The position numbers and the translations under genes were made by a program. This document shows, in pieces, positions 1 through 9,430 of a DNA stretch of 64,000 nt. The notes beneath the pieces are model-generated. The model did not search any database. It worked only from the letters and a program-made list of their open reading frames with translations, and was not told where the DNA came from. The stretch is from Firmicutes bacterium ADurb.Bin146 (lineage in GTDB: Bacteria > Bacillota > Clostridia > DUPQ01), in NCBI GenBank assembly GCA_002070475.1, contig MWDI01000060.1:28373-92372 (forward strand), given 5' to 3'. The stretch's first letter is position 1, and each line of letters begins with the position of its first letter.

Positions 1-446
1 TTGTTAAGAAAAATGATAAAATACTTGATGCTGGATGCGGTTCTGGTATACTCGGTATAAGTGCATTAGTATTAGGAGCAAAAAGTTGTGTTTTTTTTGA
101 TATAGACCAGTCAAGTATAGAAACAACAAATGTAAACACTGAAGCTAATAATGTAAAAAACAAATCCTTGGTTTACTGTACAGATATATTGAAAGATGAA
201 GAATCATTTAAACTACTGATTGGACAGGGACCATTTAATATTGTTTTTGTAAATATTGTACCTGATGTAATAAATGCAATGATGCCTTTACTGACCCAAG
301 CAACGGATAAAGATGGTTATCTTATATGCTCAGGAATAATTAAGGAAAGAGAAAATGAAGTCATAGATAATATGAAAAGAAATGGCTTTTCACAAATAAC
401 TAGCCTAGATTTAAATGGCTGGGTGGCGTTAACTGGGAGAAAGTGA
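1..446 (+). CDS. prmA: Ribosomal protein L11 methyltransferase, 5'-truncated
   Basis: The reading frame is open from the window edge (first full codon at base 3), so only the C-terminal part of the protein (about 147 residues) is present. The first visible residues contain the SAM-binding motif I, DAGCGSGILGI, followed by an acidic motif II (FFDID). This is the signature of PrmA, which trimethylates ribosomal protein L11. The downstream neighbour is rsmE, as in the conserved Firmicute order prmA-rsmE, which supports PrmA over another class I methyltransferase. The final residues (GWVALTGRK) fit the PrmA C-terminus. Its stop codon overlaps the rsmE start by one base, so the two are translationally coupled. 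Confidence 0.88.
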   Translation, partial: VKKNDKILDAGCGSGILGISALVLGAKSCVFFDIDQSSIETTNVNTEANNVKNKSLVYCTDILKDEESFKLLIGQGPFNIVFVNIVPDVINAMMPLLTQATDKDGYLICSGIIKERENEVIDNMKRNGFSQITSLDLNGWVALTGRK

Positions 447-1198
447 TGCATAGATTTTTTAAACAGCAAAAGTTGAAAAAAGATATGACAGTTAATATAG
501 ATGGAGAGGATTTTTTACATCTTAAAAATTCGTTACGTATAAAAGCAGGTGAATCGATTGAGATTTCTGATGGGCTCATGAATACATATTTAGCTACCAT
601 ATGTGTTTTAAAAAAAGACAGCTGTGAAGCTTTAGTTAATGAAAAAATAGAAAATTCGAATGAGCCAGACTGTAAAATCACTTTATATCCCGCTTTATTG
701 AAAGGCGATCGTTTTGAAAACATGATTCAAAAATGTATTGAAGGTGGCGTCTATTCAATAAAACCTGTAATTACAAGCAACACTATAGTGGAAATAGCTA
801 ATAAGAATAAAGACAGAAAAGTTGACAGATGGTTAAGAGTAAGTAAACTTGCTTGCATGCAATGCAAACGAGATATATTAGTAAATATCGAAGAACCAAT
901 GAAACTTACTGACGCAGTGCAAAAACTAATGAACGATAAAAATAAGCCTTATAAATCATTTGTATGCTATGAGGCAGAAAAAAAAGATTCAATTAAAAAA
1001 TTGTTGGATAAAGCGATAAAAGAAAGTATTACAAATATAAATATTTTTATTGGACCAGAAGGCGGATTTTCAGAAAAGGAAATATCGTATTTAACTGAAA
1101 ATGGAATACATCCTGTACATATGGGAAGAAGAATATTAAGAGCTGATACTGCAGCTTACAGTGCTGTATTTTATACAGCAATGCGATATGAACTTTAG
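446..1198 (+). CDS. rsmE: 16S rRNA m3U1498 methyltransferase
   Basis: This 250-residue SPOUT-family enzyme methylates N3 of U1498 in 16S rRNA, using SAM. It starts MHRFF, as most RsmE proteins do, and carries the two C-terminal SPOUT knot motifs, GPEGGFSEKE (about residues 204-213) and MGRRILRADTAA (about 227-238). The ATG at 446 is preferred over a GTG at 443 because GGGAG at 435-439 is properly spaced from it. The start overlaps the prmA stop (TGATG), so the pair is one operon. Length and motifs are normal. The ORF is followed by a 70-base gap with a palindrome before htpG. Confidence 0.93.
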   Translation: MHRFFKQQKLKKDMTVNIDGEDFLHLKNSLRIKAGESIEISDGLMNTYLATICVLKKDSCEALVNEKIENSNEPDCKITLYPALLKGDRFENMIQKCIEGGVYSIKPVITSNTIVEIANKNKDRKVDRWLRVSKLACMQCKRDILVNIEEPMKLTDAVQKLMNDKNKPYKSFVCYEAEKKDSIKKLLDKAIKESITNINIFIGPEGGFSEKEISYLTENGIHPVHMGRRILRADTAAYSAVFYTAMRYEL

Positions 1199-1216
1199 AA
1201 TGAGACAGTTAATAAA

Positions 1217-1236
1217 TGAATCATATTAATGATTCA
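1217..1236. promoter_or_regulatory. Perfect 20-bp inverted repeat upstream of htpG
   Basis: TGAATCAT-ATTA-ATGATTCA is a perfect palindrome with 8-bp arms, 33 bases before the htpG start codon. It has no following T-run, so it is not a terminator. It is not the CIRCE element (TTAGCACTC-N9-GAGTGCTAA) of HrcA. Its core, ATCATATTAATGAT, recurs with a single change at the Y-family polymerase promoter (61230-61243), so a shared operator is possible. Confidence 0.45.
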
Positions 1237-1268
1237 ATAAATATTGATGAATTTTTATGGAGGTAAAA

Positions 1269-3089
1269 ATGAACGAAAAAGGAAACATATCTATTAATAC
1301 GGAAAATATTCTTCCTATTATCAAAAAATGGCTTTATTCAGATAAAGACATCTTTTTAAGGGAAGTAGTATCAAATGCGATTGATGCAATAACAAAACAT
1401 AAAAAAGTCGCATCATTAGGCGAAAGCGAAAAACCAGAAAAATACAGAGTTGATGTAAAAGTCAATAAAAAGGAAAAAACAATTACTGTTTCTGATAATG
1501 GTATAGGAATGACTTTTGATGAAGTAAAACAATACATTAATCAAATTGCATTTTCTGGAGCAATTGATTTCTTTGAAAAGTATAAGGACAAGACAGATGC
1601 GCAAGATCAGATTATCGGTCATTTTGGTTTGGGATTTTATTCAGTGTTTATGGTTTCTGAATTTGTTGAAATTCAGACCAAGTCATATATTGAATCGGAG
1701 CAAGCTGTTTACTGGAAATCTGATGGAACAAGCGGTTATGAGATGTCTGAAGGAAAAAGAACAATTCATGGCACAGATATCATTATGCATTTAAATTCAG
1801 ATAAAGAAAATAAGGATCTTTTAAATGTATGGAAGCTACGCGAAATACTGGAAAAGTATTGTAAATTCCTGCCTGTTGAAATTTATCTTTCTGAAGAAGG
1901 AGCTAAAAAAGATGAAAAACAGGAAGAGAAACCAGTTAATAATACATCTCCATTATGGTTAAAAGATGCTAAGGATTGCACTGATGAGGAATACAAGGAA
2001 TTTTATAGAGAAGTATTTCATGACTTCAAAGAACCGCTATTTTGGATACATCTAAAAATGGATTATCCAGTAAACTTAAGAGGCATACTATATTTCCCAA
2101 AACTGACAAAAGAATATAATACTTTGGAAGGCAAAATACAGTTATACTGTAATCAGGTATATGTTGCAGATAATATAAAAGAAGTAATACCGGAATTCCT
2201 TCTTCTTCTAAAAGGTGTTATAGACTGTCCCGATCTTCCGCTTAATGTATCCAGAAGTTTTCTTCAAAATGACGGTTATGCAGGCAAGATAGCTGGCCAT
2301 ATTTCTAAAAAAGTATCGGATAAGCTCAAGCAGTTGTATAAAGATGATGCTGAACAATATTATAAATATTGGGATGATATCAACATATTTGTAAAATATG
2401 GCTGCCTAAAAGAAGACAAGTTTTATGATAAAGTAAAAGATTCTATTGTGTACAAAGATATTTACGACAAGTATCATACGCTAGAACAGTTCAAAAAAGA
2501 TATCGAAGATAAAAAACAAAAGGACAAGATATATTATGTCTCTGATCTTCAGAAACAGGCTCAATATATAAATATGTTCAAGGAACAGGAGCTTAATGCT
2601 GTAATTTTAGATAACATTTTGGATTCGCATTTTATATCATTTATTGAATCGAAAGTACAAGGCACTTCCTTTATAAGTATCGACAGCGGTATTAAAGATG
2701 TACTCGGTGAAGATGATAAATCAGAAGGTTTTGAGGATGTTAAGAAATACTTTGAAGAATTGTTAAGCGATAAGAATATCACTGTCGAACTTAAAGCGCT
2801 TAAGACAGCTGATGTAAGTGCTGTTGTTACAACTAATGAATACGAAACAAGAATGAAGAGTATGCAGACAATGTATGGTATGGATATCCCTTCTACAAAT
2901 ACACTTGTACTCAACACTCATAATCATGTGGTCAAGAAGCTTGCCTCCATAGAGAATGAACAGAAGAAAAAGGATGTTGCATTATATATTTACCAGCTTG
3001 CAATGCTGACTGCAGGAAAATTAGAAAAAGAGGATATGACAGATTTTTTAAGAAGAAATAACGAAATGCTTAACAAGACAGCTGATTAG
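1269..3089 (+). CDS. htpG: Molecular chaperone HtpG (Hsp90)
   Basis: Bacterial Hsp90, an ATP-dependent cytosolic chaperone homodimer. The N-terminal GHKL ATPase domain (about residues 1-230) shows FLREVVSNAIDA (helix with the catalytic Glu and Asn), VSDNGIGMT and GHFGLGFYS, the ATP-binding and lid motifs. The middle domain follows, and the C-terminal dimerisation domain ends at about residue 606. Length is close to the 610-630 usual for bacteria, slightly short in the charged linker. The ATG at 1269 is chosen because GGAGG at 1259-1263 sits five bases upstream; the earlier in-frame ATG at 1257 overlaps that ribosome binding site. A palindrome at 1217-1236 may regulate it. No CIRCE element is seen. 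Confidence 0.95.
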   Translation: MNEKGNISINTENILPIIKKWLYSDKDIFLREVVSNAIDAITKHKKVASLGESEKPEKYRVDVKVNKKEKTITVSDNGIGMTFDEVKQYINQIAFSGAIDFFEKYKDKTDAQDQIIGHFGLGFYSVFMVSEFVEIQTKSYIESEQAVYWKSDGTSGYEMSEGKRTIHGTDIIMHLNSDKENKDLLNVWKLREILEKYCKFLPVEIYLSEEGAKKDEKQEEKPVNNTSPLWLKDAKDCTDEEYKEFYREVFHDFKEPLFWIHLKMDYPVNLRGILYFPKLTKEYNTLEGKIQLYCNQVYVADNIKEVIPEFLLLLKGVIDCPDLPLNVSRSFLQNDGYAGKIAGHISKKVSDKLKQLYKDDAEQYYKYWDDINIFVKYGCLKEDKFYDKVKDSIVYKDIYDKYHTLEQFKKDIEDKKQKDKIYYVSDLQKQAQYINMFKEQELNAVILDNILDSHFISFIESKVQGTSFISIDSGIKDVLGEDDKSEGFEDVKKYFEELLSDKNITVELKALKTADVSAVVTTNEYETRMKSMQTMYGMDIPSTNTLVLNTHNHVVKKLASIENEQKKKDVALYIYQLAMLTAGKLEKEDMTDFLRRNNEMLNKTAD

Positions 3090-3133
3090 TATAGTATTAT
3101 ATACTAAGAATGAAATACGGAGCGTGAGGGATT

Positions 3134-6100
3134 TTGGGAAATGTAAGAAGAATATATGTAGAACGGAAAAAAGGTTTTGATTTAGAAGCAAAAAATCTAT
3201 ATGAGCAGTGCGTGACGCTTCTTAGAGTACAAGGTTTAGAATACATACGTATTTTTAATAGATATGATATTCAAGGGTTAGATGAAAGCATTTATGCCGT
3301 AGCAAAATACGGCATTTTTGCTGAAATTCAAACAGATAATGTGTTTGAAGAAAAACTGGAATGTACAGGTGCATCTTATGTTTTCGCATATGAATATCTG
3401 CCTGGACAATATGACCAAAGAGCAGATTCTACTGAACAGTGTATACAGCTTATATCCCATAAAAGACCTATTGTTAAAACAGCAAAAGTAATATGCTTGT
3501 TTGGTATTCTTGATGAAAAGAATATTGATACAATTAAAAAATATATTATTAATCCTGTGGAATGCCGTATAGCGGATATGAATAAACCAGATGATTTATC
3601 AGAGCATTTTGAAATTCCTGAAAAAGTGGATATAGTCCACGGCTTCATAAAATCAAATGATAAAGCTATAAATGATATGAGAAATAAATGCGGATTTGCT
3701 ATGAGTAAAGAGGATCTTGTATTTGTAAAAGACTATTTCAAATCAATAAACAGGGATCCAAGTATTACAGAATTGAGAGTGATTGATACATATTGGTCAG
3801 ATCATTGCAGGCATACCACATTCAATACCATATTATCAGATATCTCCATCGAAAAAGATATATTCAATGAGACATGCGAAAATGCTTTTCATAAATATCT
3901 GGAAATAAGGGATGAATTATATAAAGATAAGATAAAAGATCTTTGTCTTATGGACATTGCGACAATAGGCGCAAAGTACTTGAAAAGCAAAGGCATGCTT
4001 AATGATCTTGAAGATACAAAAGAGAACAATGCTTGTTCCATTATAGTTAATGTACCGGTTGATGGAAATGAAGAAAAATGGCTTGTAATGTTTAAAAATG
4101 AAACGCATAACCATCCTACTGAAATTGAACCTTTCGGAGGCGCAGCGACATGTCTTGGCGGCGCAATAAGAGACCCTCTATCAGGAAGAAGTTATGTGTA
4201 TCAGGCAATGAGAGTAACAGGAGCTGGTAATCCTTTTACTGAAATAGAAGATACTCTTCCAGGAAAGCTGCCTCAGATAAAGATTATAAGAGAGGCGGCA
4301 AATGGTTATAGTTCCTATGGAAATCAAGTTGGGCTTGCCACAGGACAGGTTGATGAAATATATCACGAGGGATATGTTGCAAAAAGAATGGAGATTGGAG
4401 CAGTTATTGCCGCTGCACCTTTAGCAAATGTAAAAAGATGCGATCCTGTTGCCGGTGATGTGATAATTCTGATTGGAGGAAGAACAGGCAGAGATGGCTT
4501 AGGTGGTGCTACTGGCTCATCAAAAACGCACACTGCAGAATCACTAGAAATGTGTGGAGCTGAAGTGCAGAAAGGAAATGCACCGACTGAACGCAAAATT
4601 CAAAGACTATTTCGCAATCCGAAGATGAGCTGTATGATAAAAAAATGCAATGATTTCGGAGCTGGCGGGGTTGCAGTAGCAATTGGCGAGCTTGCAGAAG
4701 GATTGGATATTTACTTGGATAATGTACCAAAGAAATATGAAGGTCTCGACGGCACTGAACTAGCTATTTCTGAATCACAGGAAAGAATGGCTATCGTTAT
4801 TGATAAAAATGATATTGAAAAAGCACTTCAATTAGCAAGAGAAGAAAATTTGGAAGCGACTTTAGTGGCTGAGGTAACAGATACAAAACGTTTAAGGATG
4901 TTTTGGAATAAAAATGTTATTGTAGATATTGAAAGAAGTTTTTTAGATTCTAATGGAGTAAAACAATATGCAACAGCCTATATTTCCAAAAAGGATGGAC
5001 AAAAAAATCCATTTAATGAAAGACAAAATAAATCATTTAAAGAACAGTTATTTGATTCAGTAACTGATTTGAATACATGCTCAAAAAAGGGTCTTATAGA
5101 AAAATTTGATAGTACTATAGGAGCTTCAACGATTTTAATGCCTTTAGGCGGCAAGAACCAGATTACTCCTTCTGAGGCAATGGTTGCTAAATTGCCTGTT
5201 CTTGATAAAGCTAGCAATTACTGTACATTGATGGCATACGGTTTTTTCCCACAGATTTTTGAATGGTCATGTTTTACAGGAGCATGCTATTCTGTGCTTT
5301 CATCAGTATCAAAAATTGTGAGCGCGGGCGGAAATTATAAGAATATACGGCTGACTTTTCAGGAATACTTTGAAAGCTTAAGAAAAGACCCTGAAAGATG
5401 GGGTAAACCCTTACAGGCAATGCTAGGTGCTTTGCATGCACAGCTGGAACTTAGTATGCCTGCAATCGGAGGAAAAGATTCCATGTCAGGATCTTTCATG
5501 GACATGGATGTAGTTCCTACTCTTGTAAGCTTTGCTGTAAGCCATACTGATTCATCCCGAGTATTATCACCAGAATTTAAGAAATCTGGTAATATGGTCA
5601 TAGCATTTAAGCATAGAAAAAAAATAGATATGACTCCTGATTTTAAAAATTCATTGAAGATATTTGAGGTTTTTGAAGAGTTATCAGACCAATTGTGTAT
5701 TTTATCAGCTTCGACAGTTAAACATAAAGGTTATTCAGAAGCAATATTAAAAATGTGTTTTGGAAATATGATCGGCTTCGAACTTTTATCAAATCCGCAG
5801 CAGTTATTCAATCCAGCTTATTGTGATATAGTTGCAGAAATAGATTTTGATAAAGTATCTGATATATCACTGCTTCAAAAGAAGTATAAAGATATCGATA
5901 TTTCCATACTTGGCAGAACTATTATTGAACCATATTTTATTGCTAAAGATAATTCAATAAGCTTGAATGAACTAATTAAAGCATATACAGATAAATATGA
6001 GCCTGTATTTACTACAAAAGCAATTACAGAAACACCTCAAATAACTAACGAATCATATGGTATTAATAAAATAATATACTGTAAACAAAAAATCGCACGT

Positions 6101-6895
6101 CCAAGGGTATTTATACCGGTATTTCCAGGCACAAATTGTGAATATGACACAAAAAGAGCTTTTGAAAATCAGGATGCTGTATGCAATATTACCATTTTTA
6201 GAAATCTTTCATCAAATGATATAGAAGAATCCGTTAAGGAATTTGTAAAAAAAATTAATGAATCCAATATTATAGTAATTCCCGGTGGATTTTCTGCAGG
6301 TGATGAGCCTGATGGATCTGGTAAGTTTATTTCCACAGTATTTCGAAATCCATATATCAAGGATGCTGTATATAAAATGCTTTATAAACGTGATGGTCTA
6401 ATGCTAGGCATATGTAACGGATTCCAAGCTCTTATAAAACTAGGATTAGTTCCATATGGGGAAGTAACCGAACTGTCTGAAAACAGCCCTACACTGACTT
6501 TTAATAGTATAGGAAGGCATGTATCCTGTATGGTTAATACGAAAGTAGTGTCCAAACTTTCTCCTTGGTTCTCATGTGTAGAACTTGATGAGGTATTTAC
6601 AATACCTGTAAGTCATGGTGAAGGCAGATTTATCTGTTCTTCAGAAGAATATAAAATATTATCAGAAAATGGACAGATTGCTACTCAGTATGTTGATGAC
6701 TTAAATAATCCATCATATGATATCAAATATAATCCGAATGGATCATATTATGCGATTGAAGGCATAACCAGTAAGGATGGTAGGATACTTGGTAAAATGG
6801 GCCATTCTGAAAGAATTGGGGATTATGTAGCTAAGAATGTGCCAGGGAACAAAGACCAGAGGCTGTTCGCATCAGCAGTAAAATACTTCAGATAG
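3134..6895 (+). CDS. purL: Phosphoribosylformylglycinamidine synthase, single chain
   Basis: This 1253-residue FGAM synthase performs the fourth step of de novo purine synthesis (FGAR + Gln + ATP to FGAM). It is the long form with synthetase and glutaminase in one chain, rather than the PurS/PurL/PurQ complex of Bacillus. The FGAM synthetase core holds the ETHNHPTEIEPFGGAATC stretch. The C-terminal class I glutaminase (about 980-1253) has its nucleophilic Cys in LGICNGFQAL and a following HGEGRF. The proposed start is TTG at 3134 with GTGAGGG just upstream; no in-frame ATG exists nearby. No other pur genes are adjacent, so the gene is isolated from the rest of the pathway. The next gene follows after 16 bases and could be cotranscribed. 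Confidence 0.95.
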   Translation: MGNVRRIYVERKKGFDLEAKNLYEQCVTLLRVQGLEYIRIFNRYDIQGLDESIYAVAKYGIFAEIQTDNVFEEKLECTGASYVFAYEYLPGQYDQRADSTEQCIQLISHKRPIVKTAKVICLFGILDEKNIDTIKKYIINPVECRIADMNKPDDLSEHFEIPEKVDIVHGFIKSNDKAINDMRNKCGFAMSKEDLVFVKDYFKSINRDPSITELRVIDTYWSDHCRHTTFNTILSDISIEKDIFNETCENAFHKYLEIRDELYKDKIKDLCLMDIATIGAKYLKSKGMLNDLEDTKENNACSIIVNVPVDGNEEKWLVMFKNETHNHPTEIEPFGGAATCLGGAIRDPLSGRSYVYQAMRVTGAGNPFTEIEDTLPGKLPQIKIIREAANGYSSYGNQVGLATGQVDEIYHEGYVAKRMEIGAVIAAAPLANVKRCDPVAGDVIILIGGRTGRDGLGGATGSSKTHTAESLEMCGAEVQKGNAPTERKIQRLFRNPKMSCMIKKCNDFGAGGVAVAIGELAEGLDIYLDNVPKKYEGLDGTELAISESQERMAIVIDKNDIEKALQLAREENLEATLVAEVTDTKRLRMFWNKNVIVDIERSFLDSNGVKQYATAYISKKDGQKNPFNERQNKSFKEQLFDSVTDLNTCSKKGLIEKFDSTIGASTILMPLGGKNQITPSEAMVAKLPVLDKASNYCTLMAYGFFPQIFEWSCFTGACYSVLSSVSKIVSAGGNYKNIRLTFQEYFESLRKDPERWGKPLQAMLGALHAQLELSMPAIGGKDSMSGSFMDMDVVPTLVSFAVSHTDSSRVLSPEFKKSGNMVIAFKHRKKIDMTPDFKNSLKIFEVFEELSDQLCILSASTVKHKGYSEAILKMCFGNMIGFELLSNPQQLFNPAYCDIVAEIDFDKVSDISLLQKKYKDIDISILGRTIIEPYFIAKDNSISLNELIKAYTDKYEPVFTTKAITETPQITNESYGINKIIYCKQKIARPRVFIPVFPGTNCEYDTKRAFENQDAVCNITIFRNLSSNDIEESVKEFVKKINESNIIVIPGGFSAGDEPDGSGKFISTVFRNPYIKDAVYKMLYKRDGLMLGICNGFQALIKLGLVPYGEVTELSENSPTLTFNSIGRHVSCMVNTKVVSKLSPWFSCVELDEVFTIPVSHGEGRFICSSEEYKILSENGQIATQYVDDLNNPSYDIKYNPNGSYYAIEGITSKDGRILGKMGHSERIGDYVAKNVPGNKDQRLFASAVKYFR

Positions 6896-6911
6896 TATAT
6901 AGGAGGAGAGA

Positions 6912-7949
6912 ATGATATCAAAAACAGTAATTAAGAAAGTGATAGAATTTGATAACCCAGGAAGAATAGGATATGATTTTCTAGATGGGTCATTCAGGGA
7001 TATTAAATATGTTGAACTTAATATGCCTAAAAAAGAAGAATATAATTGGCAGAAACCTGAGTATTTTGCTGATATGTATCCAAAATACAAAAATTTTGAC
7101 GGATTTCTTCACCTAGATGAATATAATAACCTATGGGGACGGATGACCCACGACACTACAGGAGGTGGAGAGGTTCTTGAAGGTGCTTTAAAATCATGGG
7201 AAGATTTGAGTTCTTACAAAGTTCCTGATATAGATGATGAAAGAAGATTTCATAATGCGCATTTGAGTGTAGAACCTTATAAAGAAAGATTTATATTAGG
7301 TCCTTTACCTGGTTGCACCTTTGCTATTATGAGAAATATCCGTAAAATGGAAATATTTTTAGAAGACCTCATTTTAGAAGAAGAAAATGTTCTTAAACTT
7401 CAGGATATGGTTATTCAAAAGCTTGTAAACATGGTGGAAATGTATGGAGCAATGAAGTGTGTTGATGCAATTTTCTTTTGTGAGGACTGGGGTACACAGG
7501 ACAGGCTTTTAGTATCTCCTGAAATGTGGAGAAAAATATTTAAACCTGCTTATGTCAGGTTATGCAATAGCGCACATAAGAATAATTTAAAAGTCATTAT
7601 GCATTCGTGCGGTTATATATATGAGATTCTTGATGACCTACTTGATGCCGGAGTAGATGTATTTCAACTCGATCAACCTACATTAATGGGTATAGACAGA
7701 TTGGCAGACAAAATCAGCAATAAAGCTACTTTATTTTCACCTGTTGATATTCAGGCTATACTTCCGACAGGCAACAAAGAATTAATAGAAAAAGGCGCAC
7801 AACAGATGGTAGACTACTTTTATAAAAAAGGCGGACTTATAGCAAAAGATTATGGCGATTATAACACCTTACATATAAAAAATGAATGGGCTGGATGGGC
7901 TCGTAACAAATTTTTCGAAATCGGCGGAATTGATCCAAGAAAAAAGTAG
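6912..7949 (+). CDS. Uroporphyrinogen decarboxylase-fold protein, MtaA/CmuA-like
   Basis: A 345-residue TIM-barrel protein of the URO-D superfamily. The segment MHSCGYIYEILDDLLDAG (around residues 229-246) contains the His-x-Cys signature used for zinc in the methyltransferase branch (MtaA, CmuA-type corrinoid:CoM methyltransferases). Heme-type HemE lacks this motif. A real HemE role is unlikely for that reason and because no other heme genes are nearby. Homologues in Clostridia are common and mostly uncharacterised; methyl transfer or demethylation of a small substrate is inferred only. A strong ribosome binding site (AGGAGGAG) precedes the ATG. No corrinoid protein gene is adjacent. Confidence 0.75.
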   Translation: MISKTVIKKVIEFDNPGRIGYDFLDGSFRDIKYVELNMPKKEEYNWQKPEYFADMYPKYKNFDGFLHLDEYNNLWGRMTHDTTGGGEVLEGALKSWEDLSSYKVPDIDDERRFHNAHLSVEPYKERFILGPLPGCTFAIMRNIRKMEIFLEDLILEEENVLKLQDMVIQKLVNMVEMYGAMKCVDAIFFCEDWGTQDRLLVSPEMWRKIFKPAYVRLCNSAHKNNLKVIMHSCGYIYEILDDLLDAGVDVFQLDQPTLMGIDRLADKISNKATLFSPVDIQAILPTGNKELIEKGAQQMVDYFYKKGGLIAKDYGDYNTLHIKNEWAGWARNKFFEIGGIDPRKK

Positions 7950-7952
7950 TAA

Positions 7953-7981
7953 TTCACGATTTTATTTATTTGTGATATTAT
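7953..7981 (+). promoter_or_regulatory. Probable sigma-A promoter for the mltG operon
   Basis: TTCACG (7953-7958), a 17-base spacer and TATTAT (7976-7981) preceded by TG one base upstream (extended -10). It lies 28 bases before the mltG TTG start, in the only sizeable gap upstream of the five-gene overlapped cluster ending at 14533. Confidence 0.5.
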
Positions 7982-8009
7982 GTATTAGATTGAATTTTGG
8001 AGTGGACGA

Positions 8010-9428
8010 TTGACTGATAAAGATACAAATAAGCTAGAGCAAGCAATACACGATGAAGAGGATATTGTAAAAGTTACGGATGATTCAGAATTACAAGATT
8101 ATGAATCTCATGAAACGAATACTCAAGAACAGGATAAATCAGTTGTTAATGGGCAAGATGTTCCATATAAGGATAACAAGATACTTGCGTTCATAGATAG
8201 CATATGGAAATTTTTTAGCAAAGAAGAAGCAGTTAAAAGAAGAGAAAGAAAAAAACATAAGACTGTTAAAATAATTGTTTATAAGCCTAAATCCCAATTT
8301 CGTAAATTTTTATCCTTGATGATATGGTTAGGATTTCTGTTTTTATTAGGATTCGTTTTTTATAAAGGATATACTTTTACAAATAATCTAGTAAAAGAGG
8401 TTAATGTCTTTGATGCTAAAGCCTCAATTGGTGTTATAGATAAAAAAAATGAAAAAGTAATAAATATTCCTAAAGGTGCAACAACAAAAGATATTGCTAA
8501 AATTCTAGTAGATGAGGGGATAATTACAAATGATACATATTTTTGGGTATATTCGCTTTTAATGGGTAATGAAGGCAATTATAAATCCGGTAATCATATT
8601 TTTGATGCTACTGTTACATATGATTCTGGAGAAATAGATTTAGTAACAGCACAGGGTTATGAAATGCTGATTTACATCCTTTCTCAAGATAGCGTGCCAA
8701 ATCCAACAAAAAAGATTTTCTTTACAGAAGGATTGACGATAGCACAGACAGTTAAAAAATTTACTGAAAATGGGATAGGAAAAACTGAAGATTTCTATTC
8801 AGTATGCGAAACATATGATTTTGGATATGATTTTATAGACTTAATTCCTCAGGATTCCAGAAGAACTAATAGGCTTGAAGGTTATTTATTCCCTGATACT
8901 TATATATTCGATGTTACAGCTGATGAAAATGAGAATGTAAAAAAGATGCTTGATAATTTCAATAACAAATTTAGTGATATATATAGAGCGAAAGCAAAAT
9001 CTCTTGGGTATTCAATTGATGATATTATAATTATTGCGTCATTGCTTGAAAAGGAAGCATCTACAATGGATGAAAGAGCAATGATAGCAGGTGTTATATA
9101 TAACAGGCTGAAGTCAACAGATACCTATCTGAATTATCTTCAAATTGATGCTACAATACAGTACATTTATATTAATGAAACCGGAGAAGTCAAGGAATTC
9201 TTAACCAATGAAGACCACGAAATTATGAACAGTTATAATACTTACATGTATAAAGGACTGCCTCCAGGACCAATTTGTAATCCTTCCTTGTCAAGTATTG
9301 CTGCTGCATTATATCCTGAAATACATAATTATTACTATTATGTGGCAAAGAATGATGGAACAGACGCACACGCATATGCTACAACTCTCGCACAGCATAA
9401 CTATAATGTAGCCTTATACTCGAAATAG
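8010..9428 (+). CDS. mltG: Endolytic murein transglycosylase MltG
   Basis: MltG (YceG-like) cuts nascent peptidoglycan glycan strands at the membrane and releases the growing chain. This 472-residue copy has a long acidic cytoplasmic N-terminus (about 90 residues). One transmembrane helix follows around residues 95-118 (FLSLMIWLGFLFLLGF). Next come a LysM-like region and the YceG catalytic domain with LEGYLFPDTY and the catalytic Glu in IASLLEKEAS. The start is TTG at 8010 with GGAG about seven bases upstream; no upstream ATG exists. The gene order mltG-trmR-trhP matches the B. subtilis yrrL-yrrM-yrrN/O cluster. The gap to the next start is only two bases. Confidence 0.92.
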   Translation: MTDKDTNKLEQAIHDEEDIVKVTDDSELQDYESHETNTQEQDKSVVNGQDVPYKDNKILAFIDSIWKFFSKEEAVKRRERKKHKTVKIIVYKPKSQFRKFLSLMIWLGFLFLLGFVFYKGYTFTNNLVKEVNVFDAKASIGVIDKKNEKVINIPKGATTKDIAKILVDEGIITNDTYFWVYSLLMGNEGNYKSGNHIFDATVTYDSGEIDLVTAQGYEMLIYILSQDSVPNPTKKIFFTEGLTIAQTVKKFTENGIGKTEDFYSVCETYDFGYDFIDLIPQDSRRTNRLEGYLFPDTYIFDVTADENENVKKMLDNFNNKFSDIYRAKAKSLGYSIDDIIIIASLLEKEASTMDERAMIAGVIYNRLKSTDTYLNYLQIDATIQYIYINETGEVKEFLTNEDHEIMNSYNTYMYKGLPPGPICNPSLSSIAAALYPEIHNYYYYVAKNDGTDAHAYATTLAQHNYNVALYSK

Positions 9429-9430
9429 AC

